This document shows positions 11,886 to 23,219 of a stretch of DNA of 64,000 nucleotides, one piece after another. Where the stretch lies: positions 1,926,590 through 1,990,589 of the forward strand of contig SCFE01000037.1 of the NCBI GenBank assembly GCA_004352715.1. Reading direction: 5' to 3'. The notes beneath the pieces were generated by a model. It did no database searches and was not told where the DNA came from. It was given only the letters and a program-made list of their open reading frames with translations. The translations under genes were made by a program, and so were the position numbers. Each line of letters starts with the position of its first letter. Position 1 is the stretch's first letter. The stretch is from Hofstenia miamia. Its lineage: Eukaryota; Xenacoelomorpha; Acoela.

Positions 11886-12860
11886 TTTGGGCTAACCATG
11901 CTAATTTCATTGAGGTGAAACCATTTCATTGATTCCATAGCAGTCAGCTAAAATTAATAGTAGTGAATGCTATTTTAAAAACATGCACACTGATATGAAA
12001 TAATCAACTGCATGGCTAGATAGTAAAGGTGCATAAATCTACATGATAAATATTTTGTATTAATCATTAACAAAATGCTTACAAAAAACTTGAGAGTTAG
12101 AAATCACTAAGAAATTTTGTAAATCCAGTACAAAACAATAATATATCTCCTGACAAAACAAAAATCAACATGTTATTTATACTTTTAGTCAGTTGTTAGT
12201 TAAAAAATTGTAAATGCATGAACCAAGTTATATGATAAATATTTTGTATTAATCAAAAGCAAAACATTTACAAAGTATTTGAATTCTAGAATAATTCAAT
12301 ATGAGTAATTTAGTTGTAGTTAATAATATAAGATTAAACAAATGATAATGTATAAATAATTCCTTTCAGTCAATTGCTACTTAAAGAAAAATAGACATTA
12401 AACAAATGTGAATGAAACAAAATACTTTATAAACCAATAACACATATACATTTGGTTAAAGCAAAAAACATCTATGATAGAAAGAGAAATATAGCTGACA
12501 TATTGCCACACACATCTGTTTCCCTTTCAATCATTAAAATAGTCATAATTCCATGCTATGCTCTGCTTTTTTTAAACATATATGATTGTAAATGCATGGA
12601 CCAAGTTATATGATAAATATTTTGTATTAATCAAAAGCAAAATATTTACAAAGAATTTGAGTTCTAGAACAGCTAATAATTCAATATACATAATTTAGTT
12701 GTTAGTTAAAAATAAGAAATTAAACAAATGATTACATACAAATAATTCCTTTCAGTTATTTGCTAGTTAAAGAAAAATAAAAATTAAACACACACAATTA
12801 AAACAAAAAACTTGATAAACCAATAAAGCAAATAAATTAGTTTTAAATTAAAAACATGTT

Positions 12861-13340
12861 TGGTGAAAAGAGAAATATTACATCAATGTATATAGGCAAG
12901 TAAACAAATAATGCATATAAATTCATTTAAAGCAAAAATTTAAAACATGTTTGGTGAAAAGAAATATATTACATCAATATATATAGGCAAATAAACCAAT
13001 AACACATAAAATTGTTTACAAGCAAAAACATGTATGATGGAAATAAATATTACAGCAGCATATATAGGTGAATAAACCAATAACACATATAAATCTGTTT
13101 AAAAGCAAAAATGTGTTTGGTGAAAGGAAAAATATTACAATGTTGCATATAGGTGAATATGCCAATAACACACATAAATTTGTTTACATCAAAAATTATA
13201 AATATGCTTGGTGAAAAGAGAAATATTACATCAATGTATATAGGTGAATAAACCAATACTGCATATAAATTCATTTAAAGCAAAAATGTGTACACAATGG
13301 AAAGAGAAATATTACAACATTGTATATAAATGGTGAAAAT
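12861..13340. repeat. Tandem array of six 83-91 bp units
   Basis: The block TGGTGAAAAGAGAAATATTAC and variants recur at about 12861, 12952, 13035, 13118, 13209 and 13296. Each is followed by CAATAACACATATAAAT-like sequence and AAAGCAAAAATG. The array lies in the left arm of the nested element. The right arm (16800-16920) holds a single unit, so the expansion is one-sided. Confidence 0.75.
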
Positions 13341-13649
13341 AAGATATGGAAAAACTATATGACATACCTCATTATTTTGAGTATAAATACATTTGAAATT
13401 CACAGTCCAAAATGCATTGTCTCTAATCTACTCATTATTCACTGGCTTATAGCTAATGTCTTTTTCACTGTATTGTCTAGTTCTCATAGAAATGAGAATG
13501 GTTTTCCACACCATTCTTCTTCTAGCAGGCATACTACTATGCATCTGATTTCCCATCTAATGATATGAATTCAGCTCATCAAATTAGTCATAATTCCATG
13601 TTGAGACCTCCTTCTAAATGTGCAAATGCTTGTAAATAGTATATTATTC

Positions 13650-16400
13650 ACATGTAAAAAATATAAGCACATGGTAGTTAAAAAATAGATCAATAAAAAT
13701 TTTGAGAAAATTACAAACTAACAATTTATAAGTTAATATGTTGAAAAACATCATCTATAAAAATTGCTTAACCATGGTATAAACTCCACCATGACTTGAA
13801 AATTTAATGCATATTTAGTTAATAATACCATGCAAACTTCAAGTGTTAGATTGAAAATTGTGTAAAAGTATGATGTTGAATAAGTATTACAAGTTAGTCC
13901 AAACATGAGAGTGGAAACATTAAATTTGAGGATCAAATTCATACCAATGTTTGCATGAGAAGATGTATTTTAAATCTCAGCCATTTAAAGATGCTAAGTC
14001 ATCATTTATTGATTGGAAATAGAAAACTTAATAAGTGATTGGCAGATAAATTCACCCAAACATTGCTACACATTAATGAGTGTTGAATAAAGACCCAATT
14101 TTTAAAATGTATATTCACTAAAATTCAACAATAAGCATACCTATTTGAAGAAGCAGTGTGAAACTGAAGAACCAATTCCACATATGAGTGTAAAACATGG
14201 ATAGATATTGACTTAGCTTTCATTATAATTCACCATAATAATCATGATTCAGATCTATCTCTAATGTCATACAAAAGAAATAGCTTTTCTAAAAACAAAG
14301 CAATATCATTGATAAATGAGTCATTTAAATAGAACAAAAGAACTTTAAAATGCAATATTATTTCATTAATTCTTTACTGAATATTTTTCCTGAATTTTTT
14401 ACCTAATCCCTTGCCCCATTTACTTACTTGAGATGTATTGTTTAGTGATTATAAAATCTCAATGGAAACTAGAAAATGTTGTTTGTCTACAAAATTATCT
14501 AGTGAATACATAAGTAGGCTATCTCAGCTAATGGTACAATCTACTTGGTCCAATATTTATAATAATTAAACAAAGCTAGTATGATAATCATTTATTGAAA
14601 ATATATCATGATTTATGCTGTTGAATAAATTACCAAAAATCTTCATAAAAATTGAACAATGTTTTTGTTTACTAGGGAATTTTTGTGTCTTCCCTTTTAA
14701 ATTATCATCCATTATAAAAAAATTAAATAAGCTCCACATACATTATTCACAAGAATATTTTTGTGTTGTTTTCTTAAATTTATTTGTTTTTGAGGTGATG
14801 ATAATAAACAAACCAGATAAATTCTTTTTTTGTTTTCCTGTCATTTTGCTCAAATTTATACACTTAATATTCATGCAGAGTTCATTTCTTTGGATCAATT
14901 GATTGTGATGATAGTGGTTTTGAATATTTATTCACTAAATATATAATTCCATGCCTAAAATTTACCATGAACTTTCTTTTTTGCAATGAGTGCTGGGCAT
15001 TCTAACAGGTTTTTACTATGTTAGGAAATTATTAGCATGTTAGTAGATATAACAATCCCTTTACATCATGGTTCAAATATATCATACCTACCATTGTATT
15101 TGAATTAACCATTCAAGACTTTACGCATTTAATAATAGCATATTTGTCATTTTATGGTGAATGATTGACACACTAGAAAACCCCCATTATGTGCTATAAA
15201 TTTAATTATAATTATGAAATGTAATTGTACACTTGATCACTAAGCTGTCTATCATGGAGAATTAATCCACATCTCTCCTTTGTATAATGGTTTGATTATA
15301 TCTCCATTTTTGATTACAAGTTGAATAACTATAATAAGCTAATATTTGCAGTATTTGTTACACATGTACATAAGATAGGAATTATAGAAACAAGCAAATG
15401 ATATAACAATCATGGTTTAAAGGTGTTGAAAAAGCATATTTGATTTTTGATTTTCACTCTTCTACATGAAGGCAGTGTTTGATATACAAATATATCCATA
15501 GATGAATATGAGATTTTAAAGCATTGGAAAAGACATTAAATAATTTTGAAATTTCATTCATTGTATAAGTTGCATGGAAAAACAGAATTCTGCATTTCAA
15601 AGTATAAAAACAACTTACCACAGTAAACAAGAAACCTCTATGAAGACTGATTATTTCATTATAAAAACCTTGTTCTAGTTAAAATGATGGAATTTTCACC
15701 ATTTCTGCCTGCTATTGAGCTTTGTTGAAATTATATGTATATTTATAAGATTGAGGTAAATTAAACATGGGATAGTTGTAAAATGATATTACACCTGCCA
15801 AAGTTTTGATGTAAAATACAAACATGGAAAAAATATATCTTACAAGGAATATACATTTAAACCTTCCAAATAAAATTAAATGCTAAATTTTATATAAAAT
15901 TATGTATTTTAAAAATACTTGTATTTTTTCATAAGGCAAATGCACCTCCACATTTTTAAAATATCAATCAATTTGCATTCAAACCAACTTTCTTAACAAT
16001 ACTTAGGAATTTTATGCAAATAGGCTAATTGTTAAGACATTTATTATACACTTATGCATATATGTGACTAAATATTTCTCCAAATATTATGAGACATCAT
16101 AGACCTGGTTGGATTCAATACAATCCCTTATTAATATAGAGTTATAATGTCAGTACAATTATTCATTAAGGCTGCTAGATATATAGCAAATCTCCAACAC
16201 ATGCACATGTAAATTCTAAAATTGTTCATAGATTGATTATGTGATGTGCAAATAACTGCATCTGATAACCATGCCTCCCTTATTATTCATGAATTAATTA
16301 AAGGTTTATGACTCATTAATTAGCACCTGTCAAACAATTCTAAACAAAGGTGATGAATGCCTTTTTTGATGTTAAAAAAATTTTTTTTGAGAAAATTGCA
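13650..16400. other. Non-coding core of the nested element
   Basis: About 2.7 kb between the arms, very AT-rich. The longest open frames are under 100 codons and none resembles a transposase or any other protein I recognise. Confidence 0.5.
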
Positions 16401-17320
16401 AAGCAATTTCTTTGTAAAACTTTTTGCTTTTGATTAATATTAAGTATTTATTACATAACTTGTGCAATGCATTTACAATTGTATATGTTTAGAAAAAAGC
16501 AGAGCATAGAATGGAAATGTGACTATTTTAACAATTGAAAGGGAAAATGGATGTGTGTGGCACTATGCCAGCTAGAAGAACAGTGAATCATCTGGAAAAT
16601 GTATTCTAATTTCTATGGCAGCTACAATACAATGGGGGCAGAGAATGAAACCTGTATAATAAAGTTATGAAGCAGTGGAATATCAAATCATGACTAATCA
16701 ACTCTCTGCTTTCAAGCTAGTTAAAAATCAAGGGGAACTGGGTTGATGATTTCAAATGCATCTCCACACAGAATAATGAGGTACATCATATTTTATTTTC
16801 ACCATCTAAATATACTGTTGTAAAATTTCCCTTTGCATTGCACACATTTTTGCTTTAAAAGAATTTATATGCAGTATTGGTTTATGCATTTTTGTATTAT
16901 TTCTCTTTCTATCATACACATGTAGATTTATGAGCCTCTACTATCTAACTACTCAGTTGATTATTTCATATCAGTGTGATTGTTTTTACAATAGCATTCA
17001 CTACTATTAATTTTAGCAGACTGCTATGGAATCAATGAAATGGTTTCACCTCAATAATATTAGTGTGGTTAGCCCAAACCAAGGCAATACTAAACACAGG
17101 CCAGGCAGCCAAACATAATCAAAAATTTAATAGGGCAAACAAAAGAAGCTATATGAGCAGAAATTTGCTATGTTGTTTGTGTTATAGCCATCTATCAGAT
17201 ATATTGCATTGCAGAATTAAATATTGTACCATAAGCCTAATTAATTTTCAATACAATTTATCACTTGTGAGTCCATTTTTTTAAGTCTGTACTAACACTG
17301 TTATATGAAATTCATGTATA

Positions 17321-19740
17321 ATGGGGCATAGTTGTTTAGTGGCCTGTTGCAAAACAGGGTACAACAAAATAAGGACAAAATTAATGTTTATAGATCACCT
17401 GGAATTATAGAGGAAAGAAAGAAATGGATAAAAGCCTTACTGATCATTTTTCAAATGGAAAGGACCACTGTAAATATGAGCATGTGCCTTTTGCATTTTC
17501 CATTAAATGTGCCAATGAAAACAGCCAAGGGTATGTTTATTTAATAAGACAGTATAGTTTGTTAAATTATTAATTAATTTACTTAAATTTATATTTTTTG
17601 CAAAGTATGTCTGAAATTCACATTATTATTTTCAAAGCTCAATATTTTATATTTTTAAATATTTCTTAAGATTCCTTGTTGCCATGAAAAATAATTTAAA
17701 ATTCTAAAGGTTTTAATGGTGTTGACATCATTTCATCATTTTAATGCCTTGTTTTTCAAAATGTTTCTTAGGTGGTCACAAAATTCCTGCTGTTTGTCCA
17801 ACACTTTTTCCAAATGTTAAAAAGTCAATAATTCCAACTACTCTTTCAATGGAAAGAATTAAAAAATGACAAATGCTGAAGTGCAAAGTTTGAAGCCAGA
17901 TGATTTGGTGGTGTTCAAAACATAGGATACTCTTAATACTTATATTTTTAAGGAACTGTTTTTTAATCATTATCCACAGTTCAAGTGTCATATAATTTCT
18001 AATGACAAGTCATTTTCAATTCTTTCTCACTCTTGAAGTTTGCAAATTTCTTGAGGTGAAAACAGAGTACTATATTATAAATGCCTATAAAGACATCAAA
18101 ATTTTTCACTTTGATTTTTTGAACTGATTGAAAATCACTAAATGGAGCAAGTTTGATCAAGTGATAAATGTTCTGTTAAAATCTGATTTGGATAAACAAT
18201 ATGAGGTTTTAATGCAACAAATTAATCTTATGAACTGTCCAAAGAATGGGAGAATTTACAATAGTGTTGATATTGTTACCTCATTTTCACCATTCTCATT
18301 GTCAAGAGCTGGATATTCATTTTGTGTAATTACTTAAAATTACCATCTTTGTGGCTGTTGCAGGGCTTAACAAGCACTTGCAGAAAATAGATGGTGCTCA
18401 ATATCTTCCTATCAATTATCACATCTTTGTCTAAAGAAAATTGTGTTTATTTTATTGTATTTGACAAAATATATGTAGAACCTAAGATTCAGTGTTACAG
18501 TGGTAGTTCATTTTGAGCTGCCAAGGATTGTCCTAGCAAACAGGCTTCAACTGTTCTTTGCTTCATGCTAAAATTTGTTTTTCATTCATTGAATATAGTT
18601 GTAAAGATTCTTCCCCTTAGTCATTTAAATAGCACTTTGTTAAGAGATGTTATTACTTCACTAACTATAGAAATCACAGAATACAGCTATGTTTTAGCCT
18701 GCATTTACAATATTCTCAGAACAAACCAGGCCTTTTACAAAGACATTAAAACATCTGAAGATATGGCTTGGCTTGGGCTTCATCCAATTAATGGTTCAGA
18801 TTCTCCATTCTTTCTTCTTACTGATGTTGTACATCTAATCAAATCAATAAGAAATAATTGGCTGAACAAAAAACTAGAACATTAGAATGTTTAGATATAT
18901 TTTCTGATGCTGAAATGCTTCCCATCTGTTCTGCAGTGTGGAAAGACCTTGAAAAACTTTACTATGAAGAAATTGGCAATTTGATTAAGAAATGGCACCT
19001 GACACCTTCCAGCAAATCACTGAAGTATATCAAACAACAAAAAGTTTATTTAGCACTCCAGGTTTTCTCATTTGAAACCCATGCTGCATTGACTTCTTCA
19101 ACCTATGGTGAAGAAACTGCTTTATTTATTAAGATAATTCACACTTGGTTTAACATTTTGAATGTTAAATCACATGTATTTTCAATTAAATATCAAGATA
19201 GCACTCAAATGCCAATTTCTTCAGTTGAAGATATCAACTTTATTGTTTTTGCAAAAATTTGTAAAACTTTTTGATTTCATGAGCCCAATGTCTAACTGCT
19301 ATAGATTCAAAGCACTCACAAAATATACATCCTCAGCATTATCTAGAACTACAAGAAGAATGTGTGAGCTAGCTCATCATTTGCTGACTACAGATTTACT
19401 GTATAGACACTCATATGTTTTGTTTGGACAATTCCAATCAGATTGCATTGAAAAGTGCATTGCACAATACCATCAATCAGCTTCATCAAATTACTATTTG
19501 TCAGTACAAAACATTTTTGAAACACAAGCTTCTTTTTTTGGTAAATGAACTCCATTGTCTGCACAATGCCCTTGTCAGAAGAAGAAAGAAATTTATTTAC
19601 AATTTAGATGATTTGTTATTTCTAAACTTTCACTTAATGTTCATCAAGCTCCCATTTATGTTAGTGGTTTTTTGTGTAAAAGCAATTCTGAACTGCAAGA
19701 CTTGATAATAGACATTTCCTATAGCAATGAATTCATTAGG
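17321..19740 (+). pseudogene. THAP-domain P-element-type transposase, broken
   Basis: An ATG at 17321 opens a Cys-rich start, SCLVACCKTG. After a frame change comes NVYRSPGIIEERKKWIKALL, then CLLHF/CKYEH, the pattern of a C2CH THAP zinc finger. A GT at 17532 and an AG at 17771 bound a likely intron. The next exon begins with KIPAVCPTLFPNVKKS, the conserved THAP C-terminal AVPTLFP block. Transposase pieces follow. 18565-18885 holds a long block ending in FLLTDVVHLIKSIRNNWLN, which matches the D-P-P-H-L-L-K-N-I-R-N block of P/THAP9 transposases. 18858-19274 has QQKVYLALQVFS, and 19162-19548 has FGQFQSDCIEKCIAQYHQ. Stops and shifts between pieces make it inactive. It lies between the inverted arms in the expected position. 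In the family this protein binds the arms and cuts and rejoins DNA. Confidence 0.75.
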
Positions 19741-20199
19741 GTTCTTGATAGAGCTGGCCTTTGTTATCCACTTGGAGATTTTTACATATTTGTTTTATTT
19801 GGATATTAGTTTTTATCAATTTTATGCATACATCACAATTTTGTAGAAAGAGAATGTTTCACAGCTTTGAAATAATTTGCCAACTACATTTTTCTCAGCT
19901 CACTATGAAAAAAACAATTTTGATTAAATATTTGAATATATTACTAAATAACTTTTGTAAGCTTTCATCCATTTTTTCTTCAAAAAATGTAAAAATATTA
20001 GTAAAATTTTAATACATTATACTTTGTTGTTTTAAAGCTTACATTTATATTGGAATTTTAGATCACTATAAAATTGTTAGCCTATTTGTTTTAAATTTTT
20101 TTGGATTATATGAACTTATAAATTATTGCAAATTACTTATTCCAACAAAAAATTCAGCAACATACCATTAGTTTTTGCATAGATGAGAAGGGTGCTCTG

Positions 20200-20920
20200 A
20201 GAAATATCCTGCTCTATTAAATTTTTGAAATTGTTTAGCTGCCAGGCCTGTGTTTAGTATTGCCTTGTTCCAAACTGATTGATACTTTGCATGGTATAAA
20301 AGTATTTATCAAATTTGTAACTAATCAACTCACTGGGTCAAAGATATTTAAAAACAAGGTAATCTGGAAATTTCAAATGCATCTACACACAACTAACATA
20401 GTATGTTGTTTGCTTACTTTTTCCATCTTTTGTTTTCACTGGCTATGTATATTATATTATTTGGCTTATTTCATGGTTAACTGAGCATGTTTTTTTACAT
20501 TTTGACTTTAAAATGAATTTATGGTATGGGATTTTATACATGTTGTTTTCATTATTTATTTTAAATGACATTTGTTTCTCAAAATTTGTAGTGACTTGTC
20601 TATTGAGTTATCAATTGTATATTTCATCAGTTTGCCCAAATCCTAAACTTTAACAGTAAAATCTTTGCCTGGAAATTATTATGCTTAATTTAATATTGTC
20701 AAAAACAATTCTTATCATCAATTATATCACTTTGCCCAAATCCTAGAAAACAAAAATAAAAACTTTGTTAAAAATATGGCTCAATTTAGTTTTGTCAAAA
20801 ATATTTTGTCACTAGATGGCGTCCAATAGAATCAGTCTATTTACTCATGGCAAATAGCCATAGGTGTTACGAGAACTTCAGGGGTCCCATTGGGATGTGC
20901 TTGGAACAGTCTTCACTACT
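20200..20920 (-). repeat. Right inverted arm of the P-type element
   Basis: Complementary to the left arm. It contains the uninterrupted sequence across the site where the nested element entered the left arm, which dates that insertion after the arms formed. Confidence 0.75.
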
Positions 20921-21640
20921 ATTCACCACAGATAAGGAGATGAGGAGGAGGAGTAGGAAGTCCAAGTTGATGATGGGTGATACACTGATTATGAATGTTC
21001 TCAAGCATGAATGAAAAATCAGCAAGGGGAATATGAAAAGGACTGTTGGAAGGAGGGTTGTCAACACTGAGAAGAGAAACAATGTGATCAATGAGAACAA
21101 CAGAAAAACTGCAACAGAAATCAAAAGAAAAAGACTCAAAGGAGAGAGAGTGGATGTCAAGGTTAGGGTGACATGAGGCAATGAGAACACCACCATGACA
21201 ACCATTAGAGTGATCCTTATGGGAAAAAACTTCAGGTGCAGAGTTAGAAAAAACAACACTGTCAGCAACAGAAGGATCAAACCAGGTTTCAGTAATGAAA
21301 ATGAAGTCAACAGAAGACTGCAAGAAGAAATTGTAAAAACTGTGATGATGGTTTAATGAGACAAAACTGCAAGCATTGGTGAGCAAAAAAGAAAAACCAG
21401 AGTTGCAATGAGGAGTAAGTTCCAAGCTAGGAGGTGCAGGTAGTCAATCATGATGAGAAGAATCATGATGGCAGTGAAAAGTTCCCTCAGCATCTGAGAG
21501 ACAATAGCATTGGATCAAGAGGCCTTCTGACCACACTTCAGGATCCATGAGAGCATGATGAGACCCTTGATTACAGACAATATGGAAGGACGTGAATGGA
21601 GAATCCATTGTGGGGGAATGGGAAGGTTTGAAAATCTTCC
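20921..21640 (-). pseudogene. LINE C, upstream half: endonuclease N-terminus
   Basis: The minus-strand frame 20919-21425 reads TNACSF, then FIFITETWFDPSV (catalytic E) and HGGVLIA, ending at PPHLLICG where the P-type element entered. The partner half resumes with DFNLPNVCWN at 10828. An ATG at about 21615 starts a likely ORF with one stop before the endonuclease. The 5' limit near 21640 abuts CR1-like RT sequence, so LINE C itself had inserted into that older LINE. Confidence 0.75.
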
Positions 21641-22900
21641 TTAACTTTTTTTGAATTTTCAGACTGGTTTGTTTATAAGTATCAAGAATATGTATATTTC
21701 AATGCAACTAGAGACTTACACATCATTGTAATCCAATTTCTTGGCAATAAATCTTATATTTTTTAATTGATTTGATATTAGTAGACATTTTTTGAATTCA
21801 ATGAATTTAAATGATCTCTGAATTTTAGTTGAAATTTTTCTTTGTTTGCTCTTTCCTTAATTTATTCATGTGCTCAAAGGCTGTTTTTTCAACACTTAGA
21901 GACATTATATTTTAATGTAAAAATCATGTATGAGATATAAATTGCATTGAGGCTCATTGATGTTTGTAGCATGGACTAATGTTTCATCTGCATAAAACTT
22001 ACATTTATTTTTATATGATTTGCAATATCATGTACATAGATACTGAATAACAGTGGCCCCAGAACAGAACCTTGTGGAACATCTTGTTCAATTTTTGAAT
22101 TTTTCAAGTTGAAATCTATTATTTAGGTAATCAGAAATTAGTAACAATGAACTAGAATCAAAATTTAAGTATCTTTAAATTTTTTAATCAAAATTCCATG
22201 ATCTATTGAATTGAATGCTTTTGCAAGACCTAAAGAGATAATGTAAACACTTTCATTTCTATCTATTAGTTGTCTCCAATCAAATTGATTTTAATTGAAT
22301 AAGTAGTATTTTTTTAAAGTAACAATTAATCCAATCATGTAATAACATTTCAAAAATCATATTAACTACAGTGAAAATTGATATAGGTCTGTAAATTAAA
22401 GTTGTTTGTGACTTTTTTGTAGATTGGGATAATGTTTGCAACTTTTAGTGATTCTTTTAAAAACCAAATGGTTACTTACAAATTCTTTAGCTTTTCTATT
22501 ATTTAAACAATTTTCAACTTTTAGAAATTCATGTAAGGAGATCTATCTAAAAACAAATGAATTTTCATTGAACTAGCTTTTCATGTTTCTTAAATTTGGA
22601 CATGTAATTGTATTGCTTTCCATTAATTTGCCAAATTTTATGAAATCTTCAATAAATACATTTGATATTTCCAATTGATGAGATTTAGATTGAGACTTTG
22701 CTATTAACATTTAAATACACATCTATACATTCACAATAAATATTTAGTAATGAAAAGTACAGTTCAAATCATATATACTCTTCTTTGAAAGGAAGACTTT
22801 GTTTGAGTTTTTTTTCTAATCAGCTTTTAAACTCTTGCTCAGGCTAGAAATACAGTATTTTCAGTTGAATTTCTTTTAAGGGTGTCAAGAAACTGGTCAA
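21640..22900 (-). pseudogene. CR1-like LINE reverse transcriptase fragment
   Basis: Minus-strand pieces in several frames read ESLKVANIIPIYKK, INFHCS, a motif A remnant LGLAKAFNSIDHGIL, and motif B QDVPQGSVLGPLLFSIYVHD. A damaged YADD region follows. Stops and frameshifts are numerous. Together with the fragment at 25540-25950 (linker region of the same kind of LINE), it suggests one old copy split by the RT element at 23220-25260. Confidence 0.7.
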
Positions 22901-23219
22901 CTAATATGCTGCACTATGTACTGTATTGAGAATAAATTCTCCTTCCTGGTAGCAAATACAAAACCTCCTTTATATGAGCATGTTGATGTTTGTTTAGACA
23001 AAATTTCCCATACAATTTCCTATGTCTTTTTATATTAAAAAAATTTTAAGTGCTTGTTTTTTCAACATTCCATATGTCTAGAAGATATAAAACAATTCTT
23101 CTAATGAAGATTCATCTTCTATTGTCCCCAAAATATATGCAGCATTTGTGTGGTGAATAATAATGCTCAGACATTATTTAAAATATTCCACCACACATAA
23201 TTCCTTTGTTGAAAATACA

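Larger units (their letters stand above)
11886..17078. mobile_element. Nested 5.2-kb non-coding foldback element in the left arm
   Basis: The ends are TTTGGGCTAACCA (11886-11898) and its complement TGGTTAGCCCAAA (17066-17078), extending inward as long arms. 11886-12050 pairs with 16925-17078, 13200-13420 with 16740-16920, and 13466-13640 with 16460-16640. The left arm is enlarged by tandem repeats. The right arm of the host element runs uninterrupted through the equivalent site (20257-20294), which shows this is an insertion. Blocks at 13333-13405 resemble 11728-11800 of the host arm, so the two elements are related. No transposase is visible, so it is probably mobilised in trans. Confidence 0.65.
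10829..20920 (+). mobile_element. ~10.1-kb P-superfamily (THAP/P-type) DNA transposon inside LINE C
   Basis: The termini are AGTAGTGAAGACT on the left and its exact complement CTTCACTACT on the right (13 bp identical). They are followed by arms that match imperfectly for hundreds of bases: left 10829-11885 plus 17079-17145, right 20200-20920. The left arm carries ~450 bp extra around 11110-11580. Inside, on the plus strand, are a THAP zinc-finger segment and P-element-type transposase pieces (17321-19740). A related non-coding element is nested in the left arm. The insertion splits a LINE C copy exactly between two codons of its endonuclease. P superfamily members such as Drosophila P usually make 8-bp duplications. 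The best here is an imperfect 6 bp, so TSD length is open. Confidence 0.75.

Noticed and set aside
10829-20920. Polinton/Maverick interpretation
   Set aside because: AG...CT ends and a 6-bp duplication fit Polintons, but no polymerase B, integrase, ATPase or capsid genes are seen, and the coding remnants are THAP and P-type transposase.
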